From the NCBI GenBank assembly GCA_965652145.1, contig CBFGTV010000047.1:1-26323 (forward strand): a DNA stretch of 26,323 nucleotides. Direction: 5' to 3'. A program made the position numbers and the translations under genes. The DNA comes from CBFGTV01 sp965652145. GTDB lineage: Bacteria > Bacillota > Clostridia > Peptostreptococcales > Natronincolaceae. Below are positions 1 through 8,527 of the stretch, one piece after another (position 1 is the stretch's first letter; each line of letters starts with the position of its first letter). The notes beneath the pieces are model-generated. The model saw only the letters and a list, made by a program, of their open reading frames with translations, was not told the DNA's origin and made no database searches.

Positions 1-18
1 GAGTTGGAGCATAAAATT

Positions 19-1041
19 ATGAATTTAATTAGAGCCTTAGAAGCTAATATAATCGGCTACCATCAGAGCTGTATCGACTTTTTTTCAGAATGGGGCTATC
101 CAGAGGTAACCGAAGCCTTTATTAAGGAAGCCAGAAGCTTTGATTCAGATATAGATCTATATGATATTTTCCAAGCCATCAGAAATGTTTGGATTATGAA
201 TAGCATGCAGATTTTATGGGGCAATAAGGCAGCATTAAGCCCTGCAATTTTCTCCTATAGTATGCTTTATCCCTATAGCGACAATTACCTTGACGATATC
301 GCCGTTCCTCTGGAGCAAAAGCATCAATTTAACCAACGCCTTGGGGCCTGGCTCCAGGGGCAGACACCAGAGCCGGCCTGCCGGCTGGAGGTAAAAATTC
401 TGCAACTGGTTAGAAGGATAGAAGGCCAGTATCCCAGGCATACTTACCCCGGCGTACATGAAGGTCTTTTGGCCATTCATCGGGCCCAGGAAAAAAGCCT
501 TAAGCAGCAAAGGGGCAAAACAATTCCCTATGAGAGCAATATCCTTGACATTACCCTTAAAAAGGGAGGAACCTCTGTTTTAGCCGACGGATACCTGGTA
601 AAGGGCAGCTTAACAGAGGAAGAAGCTAAATTTTTCTTCAATTATGGTGTTTTTTTACAGCTAATTGACGATTTGCAGGATGTCATGACAGACCAAAAAC
701 AGGGCCATATGACCCTCTTTTCACAAGTGGCAGGGGCCTTTCCCCTGGATCATTTGGTCAATAAGCTATTTTGGTTTATTGAAGAAGCCCTAGGGGCTTC
801 CAATCTCTTTACAAGCCAGGCGGCCCTCAGGCTGAAGGAAATTATGAAGGAAAGCTGTAAAATGATGGTTTTAGAGGCCATCTCCCATAACCAAGGCCTT
901 TTTACTAAAGACTACCTTAAAAGGTTGGAAGCCTGCTCTATTTTACCCTTAAGCTATTGGCAGAAGATTAAAAGCAAGTTTCAACAGAGCTTTTCGGCAG
1001 AGGAGCTGCAAAGGATCGTAGCTGCCCTGGAGTCGAGTTAA
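19..1041 (+). CDS. Class I isoprenoid-synthase-like protein
   Basis: The product is about 340 residues and mostly helical. Two Asp-rich motifs fit the metal-diphosphate binding motifs of all-alpha (class I) isoprenoid synthases: DNYLDD at residues 88-93 and DDLQD at 217-221, the latter preceded by a hydrophobic FLQLI stretch. By family, such enzymes bind an isoprenoid diphosphate through Mg2+; the substrate cannot be told. I chose ATG 19 because GGAG at 6-9 lies 9 bases upstream. The frame is open to the left edge and TTG 4 is a possible start, so the 5' end is uncertain. The gene converges on the ABC-F gene. It is not a standard farnesyl or heptaprenyl synthase: the first motif is not a canonical DDxxD and overall similarity looks low. 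Confidence 0.65.
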   Translation: MNLIRALEANIIGYHQSCIDFFSEWGYPEVTEAFIKEARSFDSDIDLYDIFQAIRNVWIMNSMQILWGNKAALSPAIFSYSMLYPYSDNYLDDIAVPLEQKHQFNQRLGAWLQGQTPEPACRLEVKILQLVRRIEGQYPRHTYPGVHEGLLAIHRAQEKSLKQQRGKTIPYESNILDITLKKGGTSVLADGYLVKGSLTEEEAKFFFNYGVFLQLIDDLQDVMTDQKQGHMTLFSQVAGAFPLDHLVNKLFWFIEEALGASNLFTSQAALRLKEIMKESCKMMVLEAISHNQGLFTKDYLKRLEACSILPLSYWQKIKSKFQQSFSAEELQRIVAALESS

Positions 1042-1050
1042 ATAAAATCA

Positions 1051-1069
1051 GCCCCGGATCTTCCGGGGC
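1051..1069 (-). terminator. Rho-independent terminator of the ABC-F gene
   Basis: A perfect 8-bp GC-rich stem (GCCCCGGA / TCCGGGGC) has a 3-nt loop. Read on the minus strand it is followed by TGATTTTATTT, so it mainly ends the ABC-F transcript. On the plus strand no U tract follows. Confidence 0.75.
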
Positions 1070-1081
1070 CATTGTAAAAAC

Positions 1082-2671
1082 CTAAGCCTTGTAGGCTTCC
1101 AAATATTCATCATAGGTCATTTTCACATCAACCATGCCTTCAGGGGTAATTTCAATGATTCTGTTGGCAATGGTCTGTACAAGCTGATGGTCATGGGAGG
1201 TAAAGATGACATTACTCTTATAATCCCTCAAACCATTATTCAGGGCCGTAATAGACTCCAGGTCAAGGTGATTGGTGGGTTGGTCCAGCATTAGTACATT
1301 GGCATTGGCAAGCATCATTTTGGCCAGCATACAACGCACCCGCTCTCCCCCTGACAGCACCCTAAGCTGTTTTAGGGCCTCTTCTCCTGAAAAGAGCATT
1401 TTGCCTAGAAAGCCCCGTATATAGGTTTCAGACTTTTCATCAGAAAACTGTCTTAGCCAGTCTACTAAATTCAATTCCATATCATTAAAATATGACGAAT
1501 TATCCTTTGGAAAATAGGCAGTGGTAATGGTAACCCCCCACTTATAGTGGCCACTGTCGGGCTCCAGCTCTCCGGCTAGAATCTTTAAAAGGGTAGTATT
1601 TGCCAGTTCGTTGTCTCCCACCAGGGCAATTTTATCCCCCTTGCCGACGGTGAAGCTAATATCCTTTAACAGCGGCTCGCCATCGACAGTTTTTGAAAGG
1701 CCCTCTACAATAAGAATATCATTTCCTACCTCTCGAGAGGGTTTAAAGCCAACATAGGGGTATCGTCTTGTGGAGGGTTCAATATCATCAATCGAAATTT
1801 TTTCAAGCATTTTTTTACGAGAGGTAGCCTGCTTCGACTTAGAGGCATTGGCACTGAATCGAGCAATAAACTCCTGCAGTTGTTTGATCTTTTCTTCCTT
1901 TTTTCTGTTTTGATCCTTGACCATTTGCAGGGCCAATTGGCTTGATTCGTACCAGAAGTCATAGTTGCCGACATAGAGCTTAATTTTTCCGTAATCTACA
2001 TCGGCCATGTGGGTACAAACCTTGTTTAAAAAGTGACGGTCATGGGATACCACAATAACAGTTCCCTCAAACTCAATTAAAAACTCCTCAAGCCAGCTGA
2101 TTGACTTAATATCTAAATGGTTAGTCGGCTCATCAAGAATAAGAACGCCAGGCTTTCCGAAGAGGGCCTGGGCCAATAACACCTTCACCTTTTCTGAACC
2201 CTGTAAATCGGCCATTTTTTTATCATGAAGCTCAGTGCCAATTCCCAGTCCCTGAAGTAAAGCAGAGGCGTCAGCTTCGGCTTCCCAACCGTTAAGCTCG
2301 CTAAATTCGGCCTCCAGCTCAGCCGCCTTCATGCCATCCTCATCGGTGAAATCAGCCTTGGCATAGATTGCATCCTTTTCCTTCATAATTTCAAACAATC
2401 TCATATTTCCCATGATAACCGTATCTAAAACCACACAATCATCAAATTGATAGTGATCCTGCTTTAATACCGATACTCTAACATCCGGGGGAATATGTAC
2501 CTCCCCAGTATTGGCCTCTAGCTCCCCCGAAAGAATTTTTAAAAAGGTGCTTTTTCCGGCACCGTTGGCACCAATCACGCCATAGCAGTTTCCGGGAGTG
2601 AATTTTAGGTTTACATCCTCGAAAAGCTTTCGCTCTCCATATCTTAAGCTTAAATTTGTAACATTAATCAC
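1082..2671 (-). CDS. ykpA: ABC-F family ATPase (YkpA/YbiT group)
   Basis: This is a soluble protein of 529 residues with two ABC ATPase domains and no membrane segments, which is the ABC-F plan; such proteins act on the ribosome. Domain 1 has Walker A GANGAGKST (34-42), signature LQGSEK (156-161), Walker B LILDEPTNHLD (177-187) and H210. A charged linker follows (about 245-300). Domain 2 has a degenerate Walker A, GDNELANTT (352-360), with Asn358 where Lys is usual, an intact LSGGER signature (439-444) and LDQPTNHLD, with Gln464 in place of the catalytic Glu. The FPKDNS stretch (387-392) and overall length fit the YkpA/YbiT subgroup rather than antibiotic-resistance ABC-F proteins. The start is GTG behind GAGGAAGG. 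It is monocistronic, with its own promoter and terminator. Confidence 0.92.
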   Translation of the reverse strand: MINVTNLSLRYGERKLFEDVNLKFTPGNCYGVIGANGAGKSTFLKILSGELEANTGEVHIPPDVRVSVLKQDHYQFDDCVVLDTVIMGNMRLFEIMKEKDAIYAKADFTDEDGMKAAELEAEFSELNGWEAEADASALLQGLGIGTELHDKKMADLQGSEKVKVLLAQALFGKPGVLILDEPTNHLDIKSISWLEEFLIEFEGTVIVVSHDRHFLNKVCTHMADVDYGKIKLYVGNYDFWYESSQLALQMVKDQNRKKEEKIKQLQEFIARFSANASKSKQATSRKKMLEKISIDDIEPSTRRYPYVGFKPSREVGNDILIVEGLSKTVDGEPLLKDISFTVGKGDKIALVGDNELANTTLLKILAGELEPDSGHYKWGVTITTAYFPKDNSSYFNDMELNLVDWLRQFSDEKSETYIRGFLGKMLFSGEEALKQLRVLSGGERVRCMLAKMMLANANVLMLDQPTNHLDLESITALNNGLRDYKSNVIFTSHDHQLVQTIANRIIEITPEGMVDVKMTYDEYLEAYKA

Positions 2672-2712
2672 GCCATTACCTTCCTCTACTAAATATTCAT
2701 AAAGCTTTGGCT

Positions 2713-2721
2713 ATTATACCA
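2713..2721 (-). promoter_or_regulatory. Extended -10 promoter for the ABC-F gene
   Basis: On the minus strand TGGTATAAT is a perfect extended -10 box (TGn-TATAAT), about 40 bases upstream of the GTG start. No good -35 lies at the usual distance, as is common for extended -10 promoters. Confidence 0.55.
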
Positions 2722-2743
2722 TAAAAGTCAAAAGAAATACAGC

Positions 2744-2756
2744 CAACCAAGGGTTG
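2744..2756 (-). terminator. Weak hairpin after the LCP gene
   Basis: CAACC-CTT-GGTTG forms a short 5-bp stem just after the LCP stop codon on the minus strand. A T-rich stretch follows (GCTGTATTTCTTTT). It is plausible but weak, so read-through into the ABC-F promoter region is possible. Confidence 0.35.
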
Positions 2757-2761
2757 ATTTA

Positions 2762-3718
2762 CTAGAAGGAGTCCTTTAAGGGCGTGACCTTGACATCATC
2801 ATAGATAAATTGATGAAGATGGTCGGTGGTCACCGAAAGGTCCGTTGACAATACCCATTTTCTGTCAATCACCTTGCCTTCACAATAGCCGTAGAGAGGA
2901 AAGCGGTACCAATCCAATTCGAAGTCAGTTAGCTTATATACCGCTAAAGTGGTTTGAACCATTTCTACAATCGATAAATTTGTTTTCACATAGGGAAGCA
3001 GCCTTACTGCCAGGGAAGGATACTGACTTGGCTCCAAATCCTGAATCTTGGAAAAGAGGGCCGACATAACATTATTTTGCCGCTCAGCCCTTTCAAAATC
3101 CCCTTCTCCCACTTGTCGAATCCGGGCATAGGCCACTGCCTGGTTGCCATTTAAAAGCTGTAGTCCTTCCTTTTTAAGGGGAGTAGGTACCTCCTTCTTA
3201 ATCTCGGCCACCTCCTCCATATACTTATTAATTTCGTTAATCTCTTTTTTCTTAATGGTTAGTTCAACTCCCCCCAAGGCATCTACGATATTAGATAAGC
3301 CTACGAAATCAACAGTAACATAGCTGTCAATGGACATATCAAAGTTATCGTTAACAGCCCTCATGGCCAGCTCGGGGCCACCATAGGCGTAGGCTTCGTT
3401 GATTTTCATCTTTCCCTTGTCCGCCACCTCTACATAGGTGTCCCGCATAATGGAGGACAGCTTTAGCTTTTGGTGGGCGGGGTCAATTGTCAAAATCATA
3501 ATCGCATCAGATCGAATGGCTTCATACTTTTCCCTGCCGGAGTCAATTCCGAACAGAAGAATGTTAGTGGTTTCCAAGGATGATTCCTGGAAGGTTTCAG
3601 CAGAAAAATCCTCTGACCCTGCTTTCTTTGACTCACTTCCCTCACTAGGCTGGTGAAGAAGGAAGGTGGCCAGGGGAAGCGACAATATAATTAAAACTGC
3701 AATTAGCCTTTTCTTCAT
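2762..3718 (-). CDS. LytR-CpsA-Psr (LCP) family wall-polymer transferase
   Basis: The product of 318 residues has one N-terminal membrane anchor (about 4-21), an acidic linker, and an LCP domain from about 50 to 220 on the outer face. Typical family residues are visible: FGID (56-59), D71, the MRDTY motif (91-95, R92/D93) and the RIR...GDFERAERQ block (199-214). LCP enzymes transfer undecaprenyl-phosphate-linked polymers to peptidoglycan. I moved the start from an upstream in-frame TTG (3763) to ATG 3718 because AGGAGACC sits just before it and MKKRL begins a normal anchor. The gene lies 10 bases after the polysaccharide deacetylase gene, so the two form an operon. The acceptor and polymer are not known. 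Confidence 0.9.
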   Translation of the reverse strand: MKKRLIAVLIILSLPLATFLLHQPSEGSESKKAGSEDFSAETFQESSLETTNILLFGIDSGREKYEAIRSDAIMILTIDPAHQKLKLSSIMRDTYVEVADKGKMKINEAYAYGGPELAMRAVNDNFDMSIDSYVTVDFVGLSNIVDALGGVELTIKKKEINEINKYMEEVAEIKKEVPTPLKKEGLQLLNGNQAVAYARIRQVGEGDFERAERQNNVMSALFSKIQDLEPSQYPSLAVRLLPYVKTNLSIVEMVQTTLAVYKLTDFELDWYRFPLYGYCEGKVIDRKWVLSTDLSVTTDHLHQFIYDDVKVTPLKDSF

Positions 3719-3728
3719 ACCTGGTCTC

Positions 3729-4577
3729 CTAAAAATTATAATGGGAAAGGGTTTTAAAAACATAGCCCTGATCCTGAAGATATTCTATGATTGCCGGTAA
3801 GGCGTCGGCCGTTGTTTTCTTAGCATTGGCGTCATGCATTAAAATGACAGCCTGCTTTTTGTTTTGCAGGGTTTCCTTCACCCTTTGCAGTAGCCTTTGG
3901 GGGGAAACCTTTTGGGCTTCTGCATCGCCATTTACTACATTCCAATCAATGATATTGTAGCCTGCTGCTGTTGCAGCCTCTCTAAAGGGTTTTCGGCTCT
4001 CTCCGAAGGAACCCCCTGGAAATCGAATAATGTTGGATTGATACCCATCAACCAGTATACTGCTCAATGTTTCGTCGGCCTGTCGAAGCTCATCTAAAAA
4101 GCTCTGGGGGTCAGCATAGACTTTTTCGTAGTCATGGGTGTAGGTGTGATTGCAAATTAGATGACCCTCCTCTTGAATCCTCCGCAGCAGCTCCGGTTGA
4201 GCCTCTGCCAGGTTGCCGATAACGAAAAAGGTTGCTTGAATATTGTATTCCTTCAAAGTGTCTAAAATACGGGGTGTTACCCGTGGTGAAGGGCCATCAT
4301 CAAAGGTAAGGTATGCCACCTTTTGATTTTTGTCAACCACTATGGGAGCTTTAGGTTCCTCTTGTACAGGGGGCTTCTCTGTATCTACCACCACTACCTC
4401 AGAGTCATGATCCACATCTTTATCAGCTGGTTCTGGGTCGATATTTGATGATTGTGACGTTTCGGCCTCAACGACAATTTCCTTAGTAAGGGGAAGCATT
4501 GTTCGAAGGCCAATTAAGCCCGTAAAGATTATTGTTAGTAGAATGATGCTGAAAATTAGCCTTAAATAACGTTTCAT
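3729..4577 (-). CDS. Membrane-anchored polysaccharide deacetylase (NodB domain)
   Basis: The product has 282 residues: an N-terminal anchor (about 5-23), an acidic linker to about residue 85, then a NodB (CE4) domain. All five family motifs are present: TFDDGP (91-96), the metal-binding NHTYTH (143-148), RFPGGS (185-190), DWNVVNGD (211-218) and ILMHD (245-249). Such enzymes remove acetyl groups from N-acetylated sugars outside the membrane, most often in peptidoglycan; the substrate here is inferred. The start ATG has AGGAG 7 bases upstream. It is the first gene of an operon with the LCP enzyme, and it diverges from the two-component operon at 4759. Both suggest wall remodelling under common control. 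Confidence 0.93.
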   Translation of the reverse strand: MKRYLRLIFSIILLTIIFTGLIGLRTMLPLTKEIVVEAETSQSSNIDPEPADKDVDHDSEVVVVDTEKPPVQEEPKAPIVVDKNQKVAYLTFDDGPSPRVTPRILDTLKEYNIQATFFVIGNLAEAQPELLRRIQEEGHLICNHTYTHDYEKVYADPQSFLDELRQADETLSSILVDGYQSNIIRFPGGSFGESRKPFREAATAAGYNIIDWNVVNGDAEAQKVSPQRLLQRVKETLQNKKQAVILMHDANAKKTTADALPAIIEYLQDQGYVFKTLSHYNF

Positions 4578-4637
4578 GTTTCATCTCCTCATTTCTTGTC
4601 TTATAATCCAATCTTAACGCTTTTGTACACGAATTAA

Positions 4638-4690
4638 TTTACAAATCAATTAAAATAGATTACGAAAATATTAAGGTTTGCCAATGGGCA
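4638..4690. promoter_or_regulatory. Divergent intergenic region with shared boxes
   Basis: The space between the deacetylase and response-regulator genes holds ATTTACAAAT, TTACGA and GTTTGCCAAT in that order. The same three boxes, more tightly spaced, make up the repeated element at 20379-20438 and 23713-23770. A convincing sigma-A promoter was not found here. The role is inferred. Confidence 0.35.
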
Positions 4691-4758
4691 TAATTAAAAC
4701 TGGTGGCAGCAAAAAAACTATAGTACAATAGCCTTGAAAGCAAAATGAGGTGATTAAG

Positions 4759-5466
4759 ATGGCATCAGAGCAAAGAAGGGTGCTGATAGTGGAGGATGAA
4801 GCTTCCATTAGAAAGTTCCTGGCAATTAATTTAAATAGAAGTGGTTTTCATGTCATAGAGTGTGAAAGCGGAGAAGAGGGCCTTGAAGAGGCGGTAAGGC
4901 AGGCCCCGGAAGTGGCAATCTTAGATGTGATGCTCCCTGGTATTGATGGATTCGAGGTATGCCAGAGAATGAGAAGCCTGATACCAGAGGCTGTCATTAT
5001 CATGCTTACGGCCAAGGGACAGGATATGGACAAAATTATGGGCCTTGAGCTGGGGGCCGACGATTATATGGTCAAGCCCTTTAATCCCCTGGAGCTGGTT
5101 GCCCGAATTAATGCTAATTTAAGGAAAATAAACAGGCCTAAGACCTCCACCGGGGATTATATTCAGTTTAAGGAAATCAAAATGGATTTAAAGGGTCAGC
5201 GATTTTTTCGCGGCACCACAGAAATCGAGCTGACCCCAACAGAGTTTGCCATTATGAAGGTGTTGATGGAGAGCCCTGGAAAGGCCTTTAGCCGGGATGA
5301 GATATTAAACCTGGTGTGGGGAGAGAACTATTTTGGAGACATGAAGACCGTCGATGTCCATGTCAGAAGAATTCGGGAGAAAATTGAGTATAATCCCTCC
5401 ATTCCTCAATTCGTAGAGACGGTTTGGGGCTACGGTTATCGCCTTCGAGGGGGCGAACATCAATGA
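4759..5466 (+). CDS. OmpR/PhoB-family response regulator
   Basis: The product of 235 residues has an N-terminal receiver domain and a C-terminal winged helix. The acidic pair is E12/D13, the phospho-acceptor is D56 in AILDVMLPG, and the switch residues are T84 and K106. The DNA-binding domain includes the usual ELTPTEF, the DVHVRRIREKI recognition helix and the GYGYRL hairpin. ATG 4759 is preferred over GTG 4750 because the GTG lies inside the ribosome binding site (TGAGGTGAT). The stop codon overlaps the start of the kinase gene (ATGA), so the two are translationally coupled. The signal is unknown. The divergent wall operon is a plausible target. Confidence 0.93.
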   Translation: MASEQRRVLIVEDEASIRKFLAINLNRSGFHVIECESGEEGLEEAVRQAPEVAILDVMLPGIDGFEVCQRMRSLIPEAVIIMLTAKGQDMDKIMGLELGADDYMVKPFNPLELVARINANLRKINRPKTSTGDYIQFKEIKMDLKGQRFFRGTTEIELTPTEFAIMKVLMESPGKAFSRDEILNLVWGENYFGDMKTVDVHVRRIREKIEYNPSIPQFVETVWGYGYRLRGGEHQ

Positions 5467-6851
5467 AAAGCATTAAGAGAAGGCTGGTTGTCAATTTTGT
5501 TTTTATTATTGTTATTACAGTGGTTATATTAGAAGTGTTTTTAATTACCAGCATCAGGCAATATTATTATAAAAATTTGGAGGGGGCACTGTTTAATCAA
5601 ATTCAAGTATCAGCAGACCTGTACCACCGGTATTTTTCAGATGCCAGCCTGGAGGAAAACATACTGAACAATGTTGACACCTTTTGGAAGCAGACCACTG
5701 CCCAGGTACAAATCATTGATTTAGAGGGAAGGGTATTGATGGATTCCATCGGAGTAATACCCAATGTGGTGGATCAGGCGGAGGATGTGAAAAGGGCCCT
5801 TAAGGGGGAAAAGGGAAGATGGATCGGACAGGTGTCATATGACACAGAAGGGGTGATGGCTGTTTCGTATCCACTGATTTCAGGAGATAAACAGGTGGGG
5901 GTTTTGCGCTTTATTGCCTCCCTTAGGGAAGTAAACAGAGACATTGAGAAAATAGCCTATGTATTCATTGCCTTTGGGGGGGTGGTCATCTTATTAACCG
6001 GCCTGGTGAGTGTGGTTTTGGCCAACACCATTGTGGGCCCTCTGAAGGAGGTTACCGATACAGCCGAAAAAATGGCCCGGGGAGATTACCAGGTTCAAAG
6101 TCGCAAAAAAAGTGATGATGAAATCGGAAAGCTGTCAGACACATTAAATTATATGGCCAAGGAGATCGTAAAGAAGGATCAGCTCAAAAATGAGTTTATA
6201 TCCTCTGTATCCCATGAATTAAGAACCCCCCTTACCTCCATTAAGGGATGGGCCGTTACCCTAAAGCAAGACCATAAAGATGGCCAAATCTTAGCAGATG
6301 GCCTGGAAATCATCGAAAAAGAAAGTGATCGGCTGACCCTGATGGTGGAGGAGCTGCTGGATTTTTCAAGATTTGTCTCTGGGAAGGTGACCCTAGAAAT
6401 AAAGCCGGTGAATTTAGCTCAAATTTTCACCCATATTGAGAAGCAGTTAACCCCCAGGGCCCACAGGGAGCAGGTGGAATTTAAGGTAAGTGTAGATTCC
6501 TTTCCATCGGTCTATACAGATGAAAACAGGCTCAAGCAGGTATTGATCAACATATTAGACAATGCCTTTAAATTCACTCCCCCCGGGGGAACCGTTATTA
6601 TGGAGGCCAGATGGCGGTCGAACAACCTGGTGATTGAAATAAGCGATACAGGCTGTGGAATTCCGCCAGAGGAGCTTCCAAAGGTAAAGGAGAAATTTTA
6701 TAAAGGTAAAACCAGTAAATCTAAAAATGGTATTGGACTTTCCATTACAGATGAAATCATTCATACCATGAAGGGGAGCTTAGACATACAAAGTGAAGTG
6801 GAGCAGGGCACCAGGGTAACGGTGACACTGCCCCTACAGGAGGTTGTTTAG
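5463..6851 (+). CDS. Membrane sensor histidine kinase
   Basis: The 462-residue product has TM1 (about 10-30), an extracellular region of about 130 residues that looks like a small Cache/PAS-type sensor, TM2 (about 165-187), a HAMP linker, a HisKA domain with H251 in SSVSHELRTPLTSIKGW, and an ATPase domain. The ATPase motifs are the N box NILDNAFK (363-370), DTGCGI (395-400) and KNGIGLSI (421-428). The start is the ATG that overlaps the stop of the regulator gene, with GAGGGGG upstream; an in-frame ATG at 5424 would extend it into the regulator gene for no reason. It is the cognate kinase of the preceding regulator. What its outside domain senses cannot be read from the sequence. Confidence 0.93.
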   Translation: MKSIKRRLVVNFVFIIVITVVILEVFLITSIRQYYYKNLEGALFNQIQVSADLYHRYFSDASLEENILNNVDTFWKQTTAQVQIIDLEGRVLMDSIGVIPNVVDQAEDVKRALKGEKGRWIGQVSYDTEGVMAVSYPLISGDKQVGVLRFIASLREVNRDIEKIAYVFIAFGGVVILLTGLVSVVLANTIVGPLKEVTDTAEKMARGDYQVQSRKKSDDEIGKLSDTLNYMAKEIVKKDQLKNEFISSVSHELRTPLTSIKGWAVTLKQDHKDGQILADGLEIIEKESDRLTLMVEELLDFSRFVSGKVTLEIKPVNLAQIFTHIEKQLTPRAHREQVEFKVSVDSFPSVYTDENRLKQVLINILDNAFKFTPPGGTVIMEARWRSNNLVIEISDTGCGIPPEELPKVKEKFYKGKTSKSKNGIGLSITDEIIHTMKGSLDIQSEVEQGTRVTVTLPLQEVV

Positions 6852-8405
6852 GTGAAGAAACTAAAAATACTATTGCTTTTACTAATTATGATTAATCTGT
6901 TAGTTGGTTGTGCCGCCACAGCCAATGACCTTTCCCAGCAAATTGTACCCCCCAATAATGCCGCTATTTCCATCAAAGGTACCTGGGAGATTACAGAGGT
7001 CTTAAACCATCAGCATCAATCTATTGATCCAGAAGGGGTAGAAGAATGGGTTGGCAAAGAGGTTCAATTTGATAACCAGGCAGTGGCCATTGGTGAAGAG
7101 CTGATCCGAAACCCCCGCTATCAGGTGAAGCAAGTGAATCAAAGGGAGTATCTATTGTACCATTATAAGGCCTTTCCGGCGGATTTTAGATTTAAAAACA
7201 AAGAAATAGAGGTTATTACCATTATTGATCAGGAGCTCTTTTATTGTGAAGTCATTCAGGAGGATACCGATAAACTGGTGCTTAAAATTTACAATGATAG
7301 CTTTTTGCTGGAAAAAGTATCTGAAACTGTAGACGAAAATCTATTGAAAGGGCCGGTGGAGTCTTTAGCTTCAACGGATGAACCGGAGGAGACGGAAGGG
7401 TTAATCCGTACCGGCGTTATAATTGGTCTTCGGCAGGAGAAGGAAAAGTCACAGGATCAAATCGAGTATGACTACCGAACCCTTTGGATTAACTCACAAA
7501 ACCGGGACTTAAATCCTCCAATAGAAATGGAAGAGCTGCTTTTTCCCAGAAGAAGCGGGTTTTGGAGATTAAGTGTTGATCTTATTGAAAAATATAATTA
7601 TCGGGAGGACTATTTTTCCGCCAATCAAATTTTAACTAGAGAGGTTCCTAAAATTCAAGTGGCTGGAGCCATAGAGCCTGAGCAGGACACAAGGAAGGAT
7701 TGGCTTATTGAAAGGAAAATTAATTATATTGGGAATGATTATGTTTCTATAGAAGAGGAGGTTACCTTCACCACAACCCAGCAGAATACTAGGGTTGATT
7801 CAAGATTGAAGCTGATTCCCATAGACAGCCTTTATAATAATAAGGCTGTCAGCATAGAAGATCTATTGGGGAAAGCTGGTATTGAGGCCTTGGAGGAGGG
7901 ACTACAGCAGGCGATGGAAGGAATCCCTCAGGAGGCAAATGTCTCATTGGATTCTGGGTACACCAATTTTGGTCTGGAAAGAAGGCTGGGGCACTGGTTT
8001 TTCAAGGGAAGATTAAATTATGAAATTAATGGAGAGTATTATTCAAAGGACTACAACATTAATCTAATTCCTCCCCCAAAGCTTGTTGTCTATGATGATC
8101 TAAGTATTACCTGGACCCATGTAAAGGACAAGGTACCCAGTGCCATTGATGTCTACACCTCACCCAACGAAGAGCTTGCCCTGGTGGTAACCAAGAACGA
8201 GCTGCTGGTCTACGGAATCGTCGCCGGCCGATTGCAGAAGGAACCCCTGGAGCGAATTCCATTAAGGGAAAACGAAACAATAATCATGGCTGAATGGGCT
8301 ACGGGCCCCTATGTAGAAATCTGGGAAAGAAATATCGGCAGCTATTTGCAGTTTATTCAATTGGACAAGGAGCTGGGGGAATTATATAACAAATCAAGTC
8401 CTTAA
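6852..8405 (+). CDS. Lipoprotein of unknown function, linked to two-component system
   Basis: The product of 517 residues begins with a lysine-rich n-region, a leucine-rich core and the lipobox L-V-G-C with C20 as the lipidated residue, so it should sit on the outer face of the membrane. The rest has no motif I recognise. The segment about 30-160 looks like a small beta-rich domain, and the C-terminal part (about 420-517) contains beta-strand repeats. The GTG start comes directly after the kinase stop codon, with AGGAGG 8 bases upstream. The gene is therefore third in the regulator-kinase operon and ends at a strong terminator. It may be an accessory sensor or an output of the system; this is inference from position only. 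Confidence 0.85.
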   Translation: MKKLKILLLLLIMINLLVGCAATANDLSQQIVPPNNAAISIKGTWEITEVLNHQHQSIDPEGVEEWVGKEVQFDNQAVAIGEELIRNPRYQVKQVNQREYLLYHYKAFPADFRFKNKEIEVITIIDQELFYCEVIQEDTDKLVLKIYNDSFLLEKVSETVDENLLKGPVESLASTDEPEETEGLIRTGVIIGLRQEKEKSQDQIEYDYRTLWINSQNRDLNPPIEMEELLFPRRSGFWRLSVDLIEKYNYREDYFSANQILTREVPKIQVAGAIEPEQDTRKDWLIERKINYIGNDYVSIEEEVTFTTTQQNTRVDSRLKLIPIDSLYNNKAVSIEDLLGKAGIEALEEGLQQAMEGIPQEANVSLDSGYTNFGLERRLGHWFFKGRLNYEINGEYYSKDYNINLIPPPKLVVYDDLSITWTHVKDKVPSAIDVYTSPNEELALVVTKNELLVYGIVAGRLQKEPLERIPLRENETIIMAEWATGPYVEIWERNIGSYLQFIQLDKELGELYNKSSP

Positions 8406-8407
8406 GA

Positions 8408-8429
8408 GGGCATAGCTTGTGCTATGCCC
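8408..8429 (+). terminator. Rho-independent terminator of the two-component operon
   Basis: A perfect 9-bp stem GGGCATAGC / GCTATGCCC with loop TTGT is followed by TTAATATTCTT. It lies 3 bases after the lipoprotein stop codon. Confidence 0.85.
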
Positions 8430-8446
8430 TTAATATTCTTAATGTA

Positions 8447-8475
8447 TTGACAAAAATTGGATTGAGAGATAAAAT
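8447..8475 (+). promoter_or_regulatory. Sigma-A promoter for the nitroreductase gene
   Basis: The -35 box TTGACA is perfect. A 17-bp spacer and the -10 box TAAAAT follow. This predicts a transcript start near 8482, about 45 bases before the chosen start codon, and confirms the nitroreductase gene as a separate unit. Confidence 0.8.
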
Positions 8476-8527
8476 TATTTTGAAAATCAAATTAAATTAT
8501 GCAGGCAAAGGGAAGGGGGACATTGCC

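Noticed and set aside
4620..4660. WalR-type box (TGTWAH repeats) between the deacetylase and regulator genes
   Set aside because: TGTAAA and TGTACA are present on the minus strand but spaced by 8 bases, not the 5 needed.
8417..8527. N-terminal extension of the nitroreductase from TTG 8417
   Set aside because: The start would lie inside the terminator hairpin of the previous operon and upstream of the nitroreductase promoter.
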